NCBI GenBank assembly: GCA_029881255.1
Contig: JAOUMY010000016.1
Span: 1 to 54,033 of the forward strand
Direction of reading: 5' to 3'
Source of the DNA: Gammaproteobacteria bacterium
GTDB taxonomy: Bacteria > Pseudomonadota > Gammaproteobacteria > S012-40
DNA: 54,033 nucleotides
The notes under the pieces were generated by a model. That model ran no database searches. It saw nothing but the letters and a program-made list of their open reading frames with translations, and had not been told where the DNA came from. How positions within the stretch are numbered: position 1 is the stretch's first letter; each line of letters opens with the position of its first letter. Of this stretch, positions 18,143-27,529 are shown in pieces. The position numbers and the translations under genes are program-made.

Positions 18143-19599
18143 AAATGAACACCAACACCACCTGTTTGTTTAGCGTCCTTTTTGAAGGCAATTCCGAAAA
18201 GTATCCCAGGCAAAAAGAATAAACCTGGATCCTGAAACGATGGCGAAGTCGCAGACAAAACGAGCATGAACGTTAGTCCAAAAAATGACAAAAACCACCA
18301 CATTTTCGATTCATCTTTTCTTTTGCTGGAAAATAGCCTTTTTGCAGAGTAGAAAGTTGGATAAAGAACTATGACCAACATTAATATAAACCCAACAAAA
18401 CCTGTCTCAGCTACGAAATTCGGCCAGTATGTATCCATCGAGACATTGTCATCATAAAACCACGGATATGAAGTTATTCCTCTTTCTATATACATAGATA
18501 TATCGTACTTCAGTGCACCGGCGCTACCGAATGTACCGAGCCCGCTCCCCAACGGGGAATATTCATTTGCAATATTGAATGATTCAATGTACATGACTGG
18601 TCTTGGGTGACTAATTTCTCCGTACCCCGAAAAGCCCCACATAACAGATTCCTTATCAAACATCTCAACGACTTGTTCCTCATAAATAGCCAGCATACCT
18701 AAAATGGGCACTAACAGTACTATAGTTGTAACAGCAAAATACCTTAAGCGGTGATAAACCAAAAAAGTAACTAGTAATGAGAAAACCGCCGCTATAATCT
18801 CCTGCCTTTCAGTTGATGCTACCAAAATTAAGAAATATATCGCTGATAAGTATATAAACTTTTTCATTCTGGCCAGAACATACCAAGCCAAACAAAAGCC
18901 TAAACAGACAGCCGCGAATAGTGCTAAAAAAGAGGGGTGTTGAAAGACACCCAGGGCTCTCGCAGGAAAGATTCCCATCGGATCAAATCCGGGCTTTGCA
19001 TATGAAAACACTTCACTGTAGCTATCGGGAAAAACCCATTGCCACAAAATGAAAACAAGAATCGGCAACCAAAACCAACCAACAAATTTCATGAAATTCC
19101 GATTCGTTTTTTCTGACCACAACAAATAGAACCCCAACATAAAAACTATGAAAATTTTTAAATTTGTAAAAAACTGATAGATAGACGCCATAAAAGTAGA
19201 CCGTCCAAAAACCGAACTAATTAACGACAGCACGATAAACACCACAATAATATATGTCCAGTGACGCAGAAAGCTAGATTCGTTGACGCAACGGTAATAA
19301 TTCGCGATAAGGAAGGGAGAGATGACCAATAAAATAAATTCAAGAAAGAAAAAAACCGAAATCCCAAGAGTTTTTTGAATATTAGATGTAAGCAGCAATG
19401 AAATGAGAAAAACCCAAAAAACACCGTCCCTTAGTGACTCATTCCTGTTTGACATTAGCGCCATATACAAAACGAGAATAAAGCTAATTGCGATTAGAGA
19501 AATACTAACAAAGTAAACTCCGACTGCCAGCGATAATCCGCAAAGTACAGATAAAGCAACGACAACTAGGTAGCTCGCATTTTTTCTAATTTCTACCAT
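18139..19599 (-). CDS. Wzy-type O-antigen polymerase/ligase-like membrane protein
   Basis: This 486-residue protein has about 10-12 membrane helices. A large periplasmic loop (residues ~310-400) contains SHPRPVMYIESFNIANEYSP and LGSGLGTFGS, the Wzy_C/RfaL pattern (R...W......P..G.G.G.F). It would polymerise repeat units on the periplasmic face of the inner membrane, with EpsF/EpsG setting chain length. The stop overlaps the glycosidase start by 4 bp. It is AT-rich and begins 59 bp after epsI. Confidence 0.85.
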   Translation of the reverse strand: MVEIRKNASYLVVVALSVLCGLSLAVGVYFVSISLIAISFILVLYMALMSNRNESLRDGVFWVFLISLLLTSNIQKTLGISVFFFLEFILLVISPFLIANYYRCVNESSFLRHWTYIIVVFIVLSLISSVFGRSTFMASIYQFFTNLKIFIVFMLGFYLLWSEKTNRNFMKFVGWFWLPILVFILWQWVFPDSYSEVFSYAKPGFDPMGIFPARALGVFQHPSFLALFAAVCLGFCLAWYVLARMKKFIYLSAIYFLILVASTERQEIIAAVFSLLVTFLVYHRLRYFAVTTIVLLVPILGMLAIYEEQVVEMFDKESVMWGFSGYGEISHPRPVMYIESFNIANEYSPLGSGLGTFGSAGALKYDISMYIERGITSYPWFYDDNVSMDTYWPNFVAETGFVGFILMLVIVLYPTFYSAKRLFSSKRKDESKMWWFLSFFGLTFMLVLSATSPSFQDPGLFFLPGILFGIAFKKDAKQTGGVGVHL

Positions 19600-19658
19600 A
19601 CTATAGAAAACACATCACTCTATTTGAACTAGAAGAAACATCGGCTTTTCTGAACATG

Positions 19659-20360
19659 CTAAACACCTCCAAAAATTATACTCCTTTCAAAATCCCCCAT
19701 ATTGCTATACATGTCTTCAATAAACTTATCATGGATTGCATATTGTCCGCTCTGACTAACTTTACTGTTCGAAAAAGAAGAAACTCGAAAAAGCAGACCG
19801 TCTGGAATATCACCTTTTAGTCCGTTTTTGAAAATAGCAAGCTTCATCTTTACGCTATCATTTACTCTGTCGTTACCGATCCTAATAAAGTAGGTTACAG
19901 GCTCAATTCGAAGATTATTCTTTGTTAACATCTTTCTGACCGGCACGTTTATGCTATCGATAAGCAGGGATTCCTCCTCCATAGCTAATACTTTAAATCC
20001 TTGTGCTGTGTAGCATGATTCCGGCCTATGAATCAACAAATCGGGCGTTTGAAGTCGACCATATGCGATAGCGAGCGTAATTACTTGCCCGTCCTCATTG
20101 CTATAATTCCTAAAAAATGTTTGATCATATAGCTTATCTACATCCTTATTTTGATCGGTATTCAGTAGACCGATTGTCAAGTCATTAATCGTGATTTCTC
20201 GCCAGCCATCAAACTTACTCGGGATTAATTCCTCAAGCTTAAATGAATTACCGTAGTCTTTTGTGGAAGGGGTTGGCTTTAGTATAAAAGATGAAATTAA
20301 AGACAGAAGAAGAAATATTGAAACTGAATATATCCTTAAACGCAAGTTTCCACTATTCAC
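19659..20360 (-). CDS. epsI: Exosortase-associated protein EpsI (DUF3485)
   Basis: This 233-residue protein has one N-terminal membrane anchor (IYSVSIFLLLSLISSFIL) and a periplasmic domain with the EpsI landmarks GWREI, ITLAIAYGRLQ, the block HRPESCYTAQGFKV, and YFIRIGNDRVND. EpsI is a standing partner of exosortase B and lies directly downstream of it (15 bp). Its biochemical role is unproven; it is thought to help exosortase-linked processing or exopolysaccharide export. The start is the ATG that follows xrtB closely. Confidence 0.9.
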   Translation of the reverse strand: MNSGNLRLRIYSVSIFLLLSLISSFILKPTPSTKDYGNSFKLEELIPSKFDGWREITINDLTIGLLNTDQNKDVDKLYDQTFFRNYSNEDGQVITLAIAYGRLQTPDLLIHRPESCYTAQGFKVLAMEEESLLIDSINVPVRKMLTKNNLRIEPVTYFIRIGNDRVNDSVKMKLAIFKNGLKGDIPDGLLFRVSSFSNSKVSQSGQYAIHDKFIEDMYSNMGDFERSIIFGGV

Positions 20361-20375
20361 TGTATGGCACTCCTC

Positions 20376-21239
20376 TCAGGGCAACATCTTTGCTAGAAAA
20401 CGATCCACTAGAAAAATAAAAAATAATGCGGAGAAAAACTCTATAATAGCCGCAGCATCGTGGACCACCATTCCAGCGCCATCACCGAAGTGATAGGTAA
20501 CCATCGCTAATACTAGTACCCTAATAATGTTAGCGGCGAATGCAACTGGAAGAATGCTAAGAAGGAGCAACAAAACATGAATGCGATTATTTATAGACGA
20601 CATAGCAATATAGATGATTCCTAGGCCGCTCAACGCAAACATTGAATTCAACCCAGAACACGCGTCAGCAATTAGTAACTGATATCCTCCTAATTGCAAT
20701 ACAACCCCATTTCGGCTAATAGGATACCCAAAAGAATAAAGGATAGCGTCAACCAAATAAGAAACCGTTTCTTTTAACTCGGAAGTTAACGGATCGATCA
20801 AAAAGCTAGGAAGTGGTACAACAAATGCAAAAAACAGTGTTGGCCAAAACATTTTTTTTAGCGTTTGGTTGCCAAACACTATCAAATATATCCCAAACAG
20901 AATAGGGATTTGGGACCCGACATCAAACACATAAATCCCAAACATTCTACCCGGAAGATACAAGAGAAAACCTAAAAGCAGAAATATAGCGCCAACAACA
21001 TAGTTCGGTTTTGAATCCTTAGGACTTTTCTCATGGATTTTTTTGTAGTAAAGCCATAGCACCATCACAAAAACAATTGGACCATGACTACCTTCTGGCT
21101 TGACCCACACATTTTCCAAAAGGTTTAAATACGTCGGAAAATACATAAGAAAAAGAGCAAGCATGATCGGCCAAAGTTCTCTTTTTCCCGGCCGGACACT
21201 TTCCACATTTCCTAAAATCGCCCCCACAGGTTCGCTCAT
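20376..21239 (-). CDS. xrtB: Exosortase B
   Basis: This integral membrane protein of about 287 residues, with eight or so helices, carries the exosortase catalytic triad: Cys in ADACSGLNSMFALSGLG, Arg in ANIIRVLVLAMVTYHFGDG, and His in VVHDAAAI. The stretch GSQIPILFGIYL, plus a downstream epsI and upstream epsF/epsG, fit the XrtB subclass rather than XrtA. It should cleave PEP-CTERM tails at the periplasmic face. I start it at the ATG at 21239 (GAAGAAA upstream); a longer frame reaches 21287. It is AT-rich in contrast to epsG, which ends 320 bp upstream. Confidence 0.92.
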   Translation of the reverse strand: MSEPVGAILGNVESVRPGKRELWPIMLALFLMYFPTYLNLLENVWVKPEGSHGPIVFVMVLWLYYKKIHEKSPKDSKPNYVVGAIFLLLGFLLYLPGRMFGIYVFDVGSQIPILFGIYLIVFGNQTLKKMFWPTLFFAFVVPLPSFLIDPLTSELKETVSYLVDAILYSFGYPISRNGVVLQLGGYQLLIADACSGLNSMFALSGLGIIYIAMSSINNRIHVLLLLLSILPVAFAANIIRVLVLAMVTYHFGDGAGMVVHDAAAIIEFFSALFFIFLVDRFLAKMLP

Positions 21240-21559
21240 AAATTTTCTTCTATGCCCTGAATACAAAACATAAATCGTCTGAAACATGCATGAAATTTGT
21301 CAGATGGGTAGAATGTGATCACAACAGTCTATTTGGGACGAAAAGGGCAAAAGACTTGTTCAATTCGCAAAAACAAATTTTCATGCGGATTTTTTATTAC
21401 CTTTGTCGTCTCAGGGCCGTAGCTGCAACTCTCAACTCGGCTGAAAAAAGAAATTTTCCCAGCTGCTATTTGGCCAAACCACACCGGCCACGCATGCCTA
21501 TACTGCTGCCATTCGTTGTTGTCGTTGTTGTTGTGGGCAATGGCTTCCATCATTACGGC
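21240..21559. other. Gene-free gap between epsG and xrtB
   Basis: These 320 bp hold no supported gene. A 74-codon frame on the minus strand (21329-21553) starts with a CAA/AAC-rich stretch and matches nothing I know. A hairpin GGCCAAACCACACCGGCC lies near 21471. Base composition shifts from balanced (epsF/G) to AT-rich (xrtB onward) across this gap, so it may be a recombination junction. Confidence 0.5.
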
Positions 21560-22459
21560 CTAGATACGATTGAGCACGCCGCCAAGTATGTTGATGTCAA
21601 CAGACTGGAGGTCTTCCTGCATTTCCTTGAGTTGTTCGATATTGGTTTTGTCTTTTCTGCCCACAACAATGGCATTGCGCGCCATCGAGGAAATAATCTT
21701 GGTTTCCGAAGAACCGACTGCATTCGGTGTATCGATAATGATGACATCGAAGTTCTTTTGATACTTGTCGAGGGTGTTACGGAAATTGGCGTTGCTGAAC
21801 AACTCAATCGGATTCGGCGGTATTGGCCCCGCAGGCAGGAGTGACAGGTTGTCGATACATTCCATTTCGAATACGAGTTTGTTGAGGTGTTCATCAGTCA
21901 GCAAATTGGACAGGCCGAGGCGGTTGCCGATATTAAAAATCTGATGTTGACGCGGGTTGTGCAGATTGGCGTCGATGAGCAAGGTGTTCTTGCCGATTTG
22001 CGCGAGAGAAACCGCCAGATTCGCCGCGAGATAACTTTTGCCGTCACCTTGCGCGGGACTGACGATGGCCAGGGTTGGGTGTTCCATTTTGTCCCACTGG
22101 AATAACAACTGTGTACGGATGCCGCGTATGGCGTTCGCTTCCGCATCAAAGGGTTTGTGGGCGATCACCAGATCCGGGCCGAGGCCGTTCTTTTTGACAT
22201 CGATATACGGGAAGGAAAACTGTGTCGACAGTGCCTGTTCCACATCGCTCTTGCTCACCAGCTTGAGCCTGACTGCCGCCTCACCAAACAGCATCGGTTT
22301 CTTTTGCTGAAACTCGCATATTTTGAAGGCGTCTGTTTCTTTCAGTTTGCCCTGTCGCACCAGTACAGAACCGAGTTTTTCGTTTTCGCCAAATGCGTTA
22401 AATGTGTTGTTAGGCGTGTCATGTGGTTGGTACATATCGTTTACCTTCTGATCATCCAT
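21560..22459 (-). CDS. epsG: EpsG: chain-length-determinant tyrosine-kinase-type ATPase
   Basis: This 299-residue protein has an N-terminal segment resembling the type II secretion GspE N-domain (LGSVLVRQGKL.....F.I.EFQ..K...FGEAAVRL). A MinD/Wzc-like ATPase domain follows, with Walker A AIVSPAQGDGKSYLAANLAV, Walker A' TLLIDANLHNPRQH and Walker B DVIIIDTPN. It is the cytoplasmic partner of EpsF, controlling polymer length. There is no C-terminal tyrosine cluster as in true Wzc kinases; the protein ends INILGGVLNRI, as EpsG proteins do. It follows epsF by 7 bp. Confidence 0.9.
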   Translation of the reverse strand: MDDQKVNDMYQPHDTPNNTFNAFGENEKLGSVLVRQGKLKETDAFKICEFQQKKPMLFGEAAVRLKLVSKSDVEQALSTQFSFPYIDVKKNGLGPDLVIAHKPFDAEANAIRGIRTQLLFQWDKMEHPTLAIVSPAQGDGKSYLAANLAVSLAQIGKNTLLIDANLHNPRQHQIFNIGNRLGLSNLLTDEHLNKLVFEMECIDNLSLLPAGPIPPNPIELFSNANFRNTLDKYQKNFDVIIIDTPNAVGSSETKIISSMARNAIVVGRKDKTNIEQLKEMQEDLQSVDINILGGVLNRI

Positions 22460-22466
22460 AATGTTG

Positions 22467-23903
22467 TCATGCTGGTTTGGGTTGGTTCTTTCTCAGATCC
22501 TTGAGTGAAAACCGTTTCTTTTCGCGCTGACTGATTTCTCTATCATCCAGCACGACACCGAGCAGTTTAATCCCTAATGCCTCTTCCAGGTCTTTAACGG
22601 AACGTATGCGTCGGTCGAGCATTTCCAGCAAAAATGCCGCGCCCAGTCCGAGCAGACCGCCCATAAAAACGGCTAGCAAGATATTGAGCAACACCTTGGG
22701 ACGCGAAGGCTCCAATGGTTGTGTTGCCTCTGTCAGTACGCTGATATTGGTCAGATTGAACTGACTTTCCATATTGATCTGATTGGAGCGTTGCAAGGCG
22801 GCGTCGTACACCCGTTGCGCGGTCTCCAGTTCGCGCGACAACACGTTGAGTTCATCACGCCCTTCCTTGATCGACATGACCTTGCGCTTTTGTTCAGCCA
22901 GGGCCTCAAGCGTACGCTCTTCACGCTCACGCGCCAGACGCGCGGCGTTGTTTATGCCATCGGCGATATTACGAATCTCGGATTTGTATTTTTTGCGCAG
23001 GCTTTGTATCTCGGTGACCGCGCTCTTGTATTGCGGATGATTCTCGCCAACCTTTTTCGATAATTCATCGAGCTTGGCCTGTTGCTTGAGGATCTCGGAC
23101 TTGAGGTTTTGGATAAAGGCGTTGGAGATTACCTCAGGGATGGATTCCAGTTCTTTATTGCCTGATGTACGTAAACGGTTGGCCTGCATTAATCGGGAGT
23201 TGGCATCAACGGCTGCGGCTTCGGCGGCGACCAGTTCCTTGGTCAGGGCATTGAGTTTGGCGGTTTCACTGTCGATGCGCTCGTCGATGGTGACGATGCC
23301 GTGTTCCGATTGATATTGGGTGAGTCGGGTTTGTGCCTCTTCGACATTGGTGCGCAATACCTTGAGTTGTTCTTCAAACCAGGCGGTGCCGCGCTTGGCC
23401 GGGTCGAGACTCAATTCCAGATTGATATCGACATAGGCCTGGGCAAAGGCATTGGCAATAATCTTGGCAAAGCGCGGCTCGGGCGAGGAATACTCCAGGC
23501 GAATAATACGGCTGTCGCGCGAGGGAATCACATCGAGGCGTTTGGAAATCACTTCGCCCAACCAGTCACGGATATCGCCCGCGCCATCAGTATCGTCAAT
23601 AAACTCGGTAATCGCGGTTTGATTCTTGTCGAGCTTGAGCATGTCGACGACTTTCAGCGCCACGCGATGACTCTTGAGGATGTCGACCTGGGTGGCCATA
23701 TAGGTGGACGATAATTGCACCGGCAGATTATTGGCGCCGAAAGGATCACTGCCTTTGAAATCGACGACGAGTGAGGTGCTGGCGGTATAGGTTTTGGGAA
23801 TAATGAGGCTGATGATTGTTGTGGTCAGGACGGTGATACTGAACACCACCAGGATGACCCACTTTCTTGCTTTTATTATGCTCAACAGCTGATCAATGTT
23901 CAT
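22467..23903 (-). CDS. epsF: EpsF: Wzz-type chain-length determinant
   Basis: This protein of about 478 residues starts MNIDQLLSIIKARKWVILVV at the ATG preceded by AGGGA. It is flanked by two membrane helices (residues ~15-35 and ~400-425) with a long periplasmic coiled coil between them (EEQLKVLRTNVEEAQTRLTQ and onward). The sequence ATQPLEPSRPKVLLNILLAV before the second helix is the proline-rich Wzz motif. It is a co-polymerase regulating exopolysaccharide chain length with EpsG. It is the first gene of the downstream half of the eps locus and is separated from epsE by four unrelated envelope genes. Confidence 0.92.
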   Translation of the reverse strand: MNIDQLLSIIKARKWVILVVFSITVLTTTIISLIIPKTYTASTSLVVDFKGSDPFGANNLPVQLSSTYMATQVDILKSHRVALKVVDMLKLDKNQTAITEFIDDTDGAGDIRDWLGEVISKRLDVIPSRDSRIIRLEYSSPEPRFAKIIANAFAQAYVDINLELSLDPAKRGTAWFEEQLKVLRTNVEEAQTRLTQYQSEHGIVTIDERIDSETAKLNALTKELVAAEAAAVDANSRLMQANRLRTSGNKELESIPEVISNAFIQNLKSEILKQQAKLDELSKKVGENHPQYKSAVTEIQSLRKKYKSEIRNIADGINNAARLAREREERTLEALAEQKRKVMSIKEGRDELNVLSRELETAQRVYDAALQRSNQINMESQFNLTNISVLTEATQPLEPSRPKVLLNILLAVFMGGLLGLGAAFLLEMLDRRIRSVKDLEEALGIKLLGVVLDDREISQREKKRFSLKDLRKNQPKPA

Positions 23904-24185
23904 AACTCGGTTCCCTGATGTTTTCGCCTGTGCAATCCCGTGCATTGGGCGTTTTTTGGCCAACCATTATATTGGAATTCAGGTGGCTTGGTAAGCGGCA
24001 AAACAGGCGTGTAAGGCCCGTCAATACTCGCACTTATGTACTAGTGACGGCCTTGTCTGGCATTACCCAACACTTTTGCCACACCGACTTCACTAAATTC
24101 AGATAACTTGCTGTGCTCGGTGTGATTCGGCAACTTATTTGCTTCGTCGTTCTTCTCAAACCTGATTTCGTCACGGAAGGACTAC

Positions 24186-24965
24186 ATGCGGCCCATACAA
24201 ACTTCTTTCTTCAACAGCCTGTCGGTATCCATTTTTTGTTTGCTGTTGTCGGGCCTTAGCCTCGGCTTTGCATCAAGTGTCTTAGCTGCCGAGAGCGCGG
24301 CGGAGCGATCACACCGCGAAATGGATCGGGAAACCGGGCACGAAACCACGGATATTGAACGCGAAGAGGCGGAACAACGACGCCAGGCCGAACAAAGGCG
24401 GGCCGCCGGTCGGCGCCCTTCCCCTGCTCCCAGTCGCGCGCAAAACAGATCGAGCGACGAACCCGAAAGCTGGTACATGATGTGGGGCATGGGTGCGGCG
24501 TTGCCGCAATATCCTGCGGCAGACCAGGCGACCATCGATGGCTATAGTAATTCGGGTAGTCGCCAAGGGGTGAACATGGACATGTTAGGTTTTTACTGGC
24601 CGACGACAGACTGGATGATTACCGGTTTTATCGTCAATGCAGCAGCTGATAATTTTAAATTGGATAACGGTGATACCTTTTTGAGTTCCCGCGGCATCCT
24701 CGGCGCGAGCACCATGATTTTTCTCGGTGGCAAGATTGGCAGTGGCTTGTTTATTCGTGCAGACGCCGGTTTTGGCAGTATCGCTGAGAAATTGAACGGC
24801 ATCGACCAAAAAACCGGCCAGGGCTTTGGCGCCCTGGGTGGCCTCGGTTGGGGTTTTCCCGTTTCAAACGAATCACGGGTGATGATTGGTTTGAACTATG
24901 CGAGTATTTACACCAGGAACACCTTGTACTCGGCGCCGTCTTTGAGTGTTTATGGCTTGTGGTGA
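24186..24965 (+). CDS. Outer-membrane-type protein with charged N-terminal segment
   Basis: This 259-residue protein has a signal peptide (1-34, ending SVLAAE) and a highly charged, probably coiled region at ~38-78 (AERSHREMDRETGHETTDIE, EQRRQAEQRRAAGRR). About 150 residues of alternating hydrophobic strands follow, ending in SVYGLW; a terminal aromatic is usual for BamA-inserted barrels. I do not recognise a family. It is transcribed opposite to the eps genes and divergent from epsF, with 282 bp between them. The start is well supported by GGAAGGACTAC before the ATG. Confidence 0.6.
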   Translation: MRPIQTSFFNSLSVSIFCLLLSGLSLGFASSVLAAESAAERSHREMDRETGHETTDIEREEAEQRRQAEQRRAAGRRPSPAPSRAQNRSSDEPESWYMMWGMGAALPQYPAADQATIDGYSNSGSRQGVNMDMLGFYWPTTDWMITGFIVNAAADNFKLDNGDTFLSSRGILGASTMIFLGGKIGSGLFIRADAGFGSIAEKLNGIDQKTGQGFGALGGLGWGFPVSNESRVMIGLNYASIYTRNTLYSAPSLSVYGLW

Positions 24966-25279
24966 GTTGGCTGAATAGCGACGGTAGCAACATAATGCTC
25001 CGCACGATCACGATATCGCCGCAGCAACAACTGGGCTGAAACATATCGTGACGTGCCAAACAATTTGAGTATCTATTGCACTTTGAACTAAGTCCTCGCA
25101 AACAAACAAGCACAGAGCGCCACACACCTTTCAGATAACACAAACATTCATATCACCGAAAAACAAACGCTGCATAGCAGAATGAAGAAAACTATCCTCC
25201 TGAATGTATAGAACAGTACCATCCGTCGTTTGGGCAATGCTGGGGCCGAGCGGCCAAACGCATAGCGCAACAGTACCTG
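24966..25279. other. Convergent intergenic region with a long inverted repeat
   Basis: There is no gene here. An inverted repeat GCAC..CACGATAT ... ATATCGTG..GTGC spans 25002-25056, with a 26-nt loop. It is not followed by a T-run on either strand, so it is not an obvious terminator. The rest is unremarkable. Confidence 0.5.
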
Positions 25280-26857
25280 CTAATTGTACCGTTTGGGCAT
25301 ATAGGTGGCTGTTAAATACCTGTTTCTACAATTGCTGTCAGGTGGCGCATTTGCATTAACGGTGCGCGTTCGCAGATAAAAAGTTAGACTAGTAACATCA
25401 AGTGGCTTCGTAAAAATTCGACTGGGAGATAAGTTTCCAACGGCCACAAACCCCCCTGCAACATCAACAACGGCATAGCCATCTCCCGCGCTGATACCAC
25501 CAGTCGCACTGTCAGTTATATAGACTTGAAGGTATGCATCCCCGCCAACACTGTCATTGACTACACATAAAGCACTTGCATTGACCAGCACGTATCCTGC
25601 CTTGCTTGGCAACCCGTTCAGCGTAACACTACCTAAACTCATCACTTGCGCGCCAATAGTTACTTTATCACTGTTGGAAAAAATATTGGCTCCTGTGCTG
25701 TCATCGTCTCCGTCAGTAATATCAATCGGTTTTTCGGTAACTTCAGTCCATGAGACGCCGTCTTTGACACTCGCGAGAACGGTCGGATCAAGCTCGGACG
25801 TTAAACCGACATTATCTGTATTGTCTGCAAATCCGGGCGGGATGCCGGATAGTTCAGACCAGTCGACACCGTCCTTAATGCGAACGTCGGTTATCGTCGG
25901 ATCGCTCTCAACAGTCAAACCGACATTATCTGTATTGTCTGCAAATCCGGGCGGGATGCCGGATAGTTCAGACCAGTCGACACCGTCCTTAATGCGATTG
26001 TCGGTTATCGTCGGATCGCTCTCCGCTACAATTCCATCATCCGTGCCATCAGCAAATCCAGCCGGCACATTACTCAGTTTCCCCCACGTTACATCAGATA
26101 TCTTGGCATCATTGACACCGTTGTCTGCGATGGATATCGCGCCGGAATTGAGTGATATTCCGGCACCGGCTGTATACTGGTCACCATTATCAGTCTCACA
26201 GGTGACATTGCCATCGTCGTCTATGGCGCGAATACTTGAACCCACATCACACGATCCGACGCGAGCCTGCACTTCAGCCTTGTTAATTTTTGTTGCGCCG
26301 ACTGCACCGTCGGCAAGTGCATTGGTTGTAACTCCACCGGCAACGATATTTGTGGCATTGTCTGCGTTCACTGCTCTATCAGCGTTATTCGCTTTCTCGG
26401 CGCGATAGGCATAGGGCACGCTCACCAGTTGGCGATCGTTTGTCAGTTGCTGTGAACCGTTAGTGCCATCATCAAACCAGGTACGCAGATAGGTAAATTC
26501 GTGACTGAAAACGCTAGCGGGAATGGCTGTCATAGTGCTCAAAGAGGTATCCCCCAGCTTGACCTGAAAATCGCCGTCGGAAACGACTATCTGTACCGCA
26601 CCAGTAGGCTCGGCACCTTTAACCGACGAGCCATCGTTAGACCACAAGGTGACACACTGATCCTGCTCAGCGTTTACGGTACAACTACGATTGACAATGG
26701 CAAACTTGAATAAGCCAGTACCATCGAATTCTTCACCACCCACACTGACTTCACCTGCATAAGGGATCATGAGAGGTATGTCTTCGGCAGACGAGACGGT
26801 AGGTAGCAAAACCATACCGACCAAAAGAATGAAACTCTTGACGACCGTGTTTTTCAT
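25280..26857 (-). CDS. Secreted protein with 38-residue tandem repeats
   Basis: This 525-residue protein has a signal peptide (1-24, ending TVSSAE). An N-terminal domain (residues ~28-160) begins IPLMIPYAGEVSVGGEEFDG and contains YLRTWFDDG and VSVPYAYRAEKA. It is a type often found in front of tail-fibre-like regions. A C..G..I..IDDDGNVTCE module (203-221) is shared with the fibrinogen-like protein at 8939-10093. Then come about 3.3 copies of a 38-residue repeat (residues 251-374) and a C-terminal beta-rich domain. It is last of a three-gene set with the lipoprotein and barrel genes upstream. The function is not known; a surface or released fibrous protein is likely. Confidence 0.65.
   Translation of the reverse strand: MKNTVVKSFILLVGMVLLPTVSSAEDIPLMIPYAGEVSVGGEEFDGTGLFKFAIVNRSCTVNAEQDQCVTLWSNDGSSVKGAEPTGAVQIVVSDGDFQVKLGDTSLSTMTAIPASVFSHEFTYLRTWFDDGTNGSQQLTNDRQLVSVPYAYRAEKANNADRAVNADNATNIVAGGVTTNALADGAVGATKINKAEVQARVGSCDVGSSIRAIDDDGNVTCETDNGDQYTAGAGISLNSGAISIADNGVNDAKISDVTWGKLSNVPAGFADGTDDGIVAESDPTITDNRIKDGVDWSELSGIPPGFADNTDNVGLTVESDPTITDVRIKDGVDWSELSGIPPGFADNTDNVGLTSELDPTVLASVKDGVSWTEVTEKPIDITDGDDDSTGANIFSNSDKVTIGAQVMSLGSVTLNGLPSKAGYVLVNASALCVVNDSVGGDAYLQVYITDSATGGISAGDGYAVVDVAGGFVAVGNLSPSRIFTKPLDVTSLTFYLRTRTVNANAPPDSNCRNRYLTATYMPKRYN
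25745..26107 (-). repeat. 114-bp tandem repeat within coding sequence
   Basis: About 3.3 copies of a 38-codon unit (RIKDGVDWSELSGIPPGFAD, then NTDNVGLT.ESDPTITD). The two central copies are nearly identical at DNA level (ACCGACATTATCTGTATTG at 25805 and 25919). This indicates recent duplication and possible length variation between strains. Confidence 0.9.
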
Positions 26858-26884
26858 CGTTTCTCTCCTTGGTGTAAAGCTAAT

Positions 26885-27484
26885 TTACTTCATATTATAT
26901 TTAGGGCTGGCGACCGTACCGAGTACTGCATTATCACCAATCATCTTGTCTTTTATTGCATACAGAGACGAACCGTGCAGACCATGTGAGGCCGGTACGC
27001 TTAATGTATCCAGGTAATTTGTTCCCATCTCCAGTTCAGCAATATTGGTAATTCCATCGGCATCGTCATCGCTGTATATAAATGCTTGATAGTCTATGTC
27101 GAGCAATTCGCGATCCCCCACATCAATGAGAATTGTGCCACGCGCTATGCTTACATCGACGCCTTGTTCCACTATTAAATATTCAACGACCAGGGTATGC
27201 CGTCCTCTTGAGATAGAATTTATTTTCCCGGTTACGAGTTTTTGCTGCGGAAACACATTCAGCGCATATACATCACGATTATCAACCGTGAGATTCGCCT
27301 TGATCACCATTCCATCCGTCACGTGCTTACTCAGCGAAGCCGGAAAAAGAATGAGCAACTGACCACTGCCAACATTCAGTTGACTGGTACTGGTACCCCC
27401 ACCGCAAGCGGATAACACGATCATTACACCGAGCGCTATTAGCGCACCGCCATTAGAGCTTAGCCACTTAATTAACGTTTTCAT
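26885..27484 (-). CDS. Lipoprotein with calcium-binding-like Asp motif
   Basis: The product is about 199 residues. The lipobox VLSAC is followed by GGGTSTSQ, so it is exported and lipid-anchored. The C-terminal half carries YSDDDADGITNIAELEMGTN, like thrombospondin-type-3 or EF-hand-like calcium loops that often end bacterial surface proteins. I favour the third in-frame Met (GGAA about 7 bases upstream), though the frame extends to 27502. It lies 28 bp before the repeat-protein gene and 45 bp after the barrel gene, so the three are probably co-transcribed. No family recognised. Confidence 0.65.
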   Translation of the reverse strand: MKTLIKWLSSNGGALIALGVMIVLSACGGGTSTSQLNVGSGQLLILFPASLSKHVTDGMVIKANLTVDNRDVYALNVFPQQKLVTGKINSISRGRHTLVVEYLIVEQGVDVSIARGTILIDVGDRELLDIDYQAFIYSDDDADGITNIAELEMGTNYLDTLSVPASHGLHGSSLYAIKDKMIGDNAVLGTVASPKYNMK

Positions 27485-27529
27485 TTTCATATTCCAATTC
27501 ATTTTCAGATTGAATTCCCTAACGCTGGA

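Noticed and set aside
21329-21553. 74-codon minus-strand frame between epsG and xrtB
   Set aside because: Its start is a low-complexity CAA/AAC run, with no ribosome-binding site or similarity; kept only as a possible junction.
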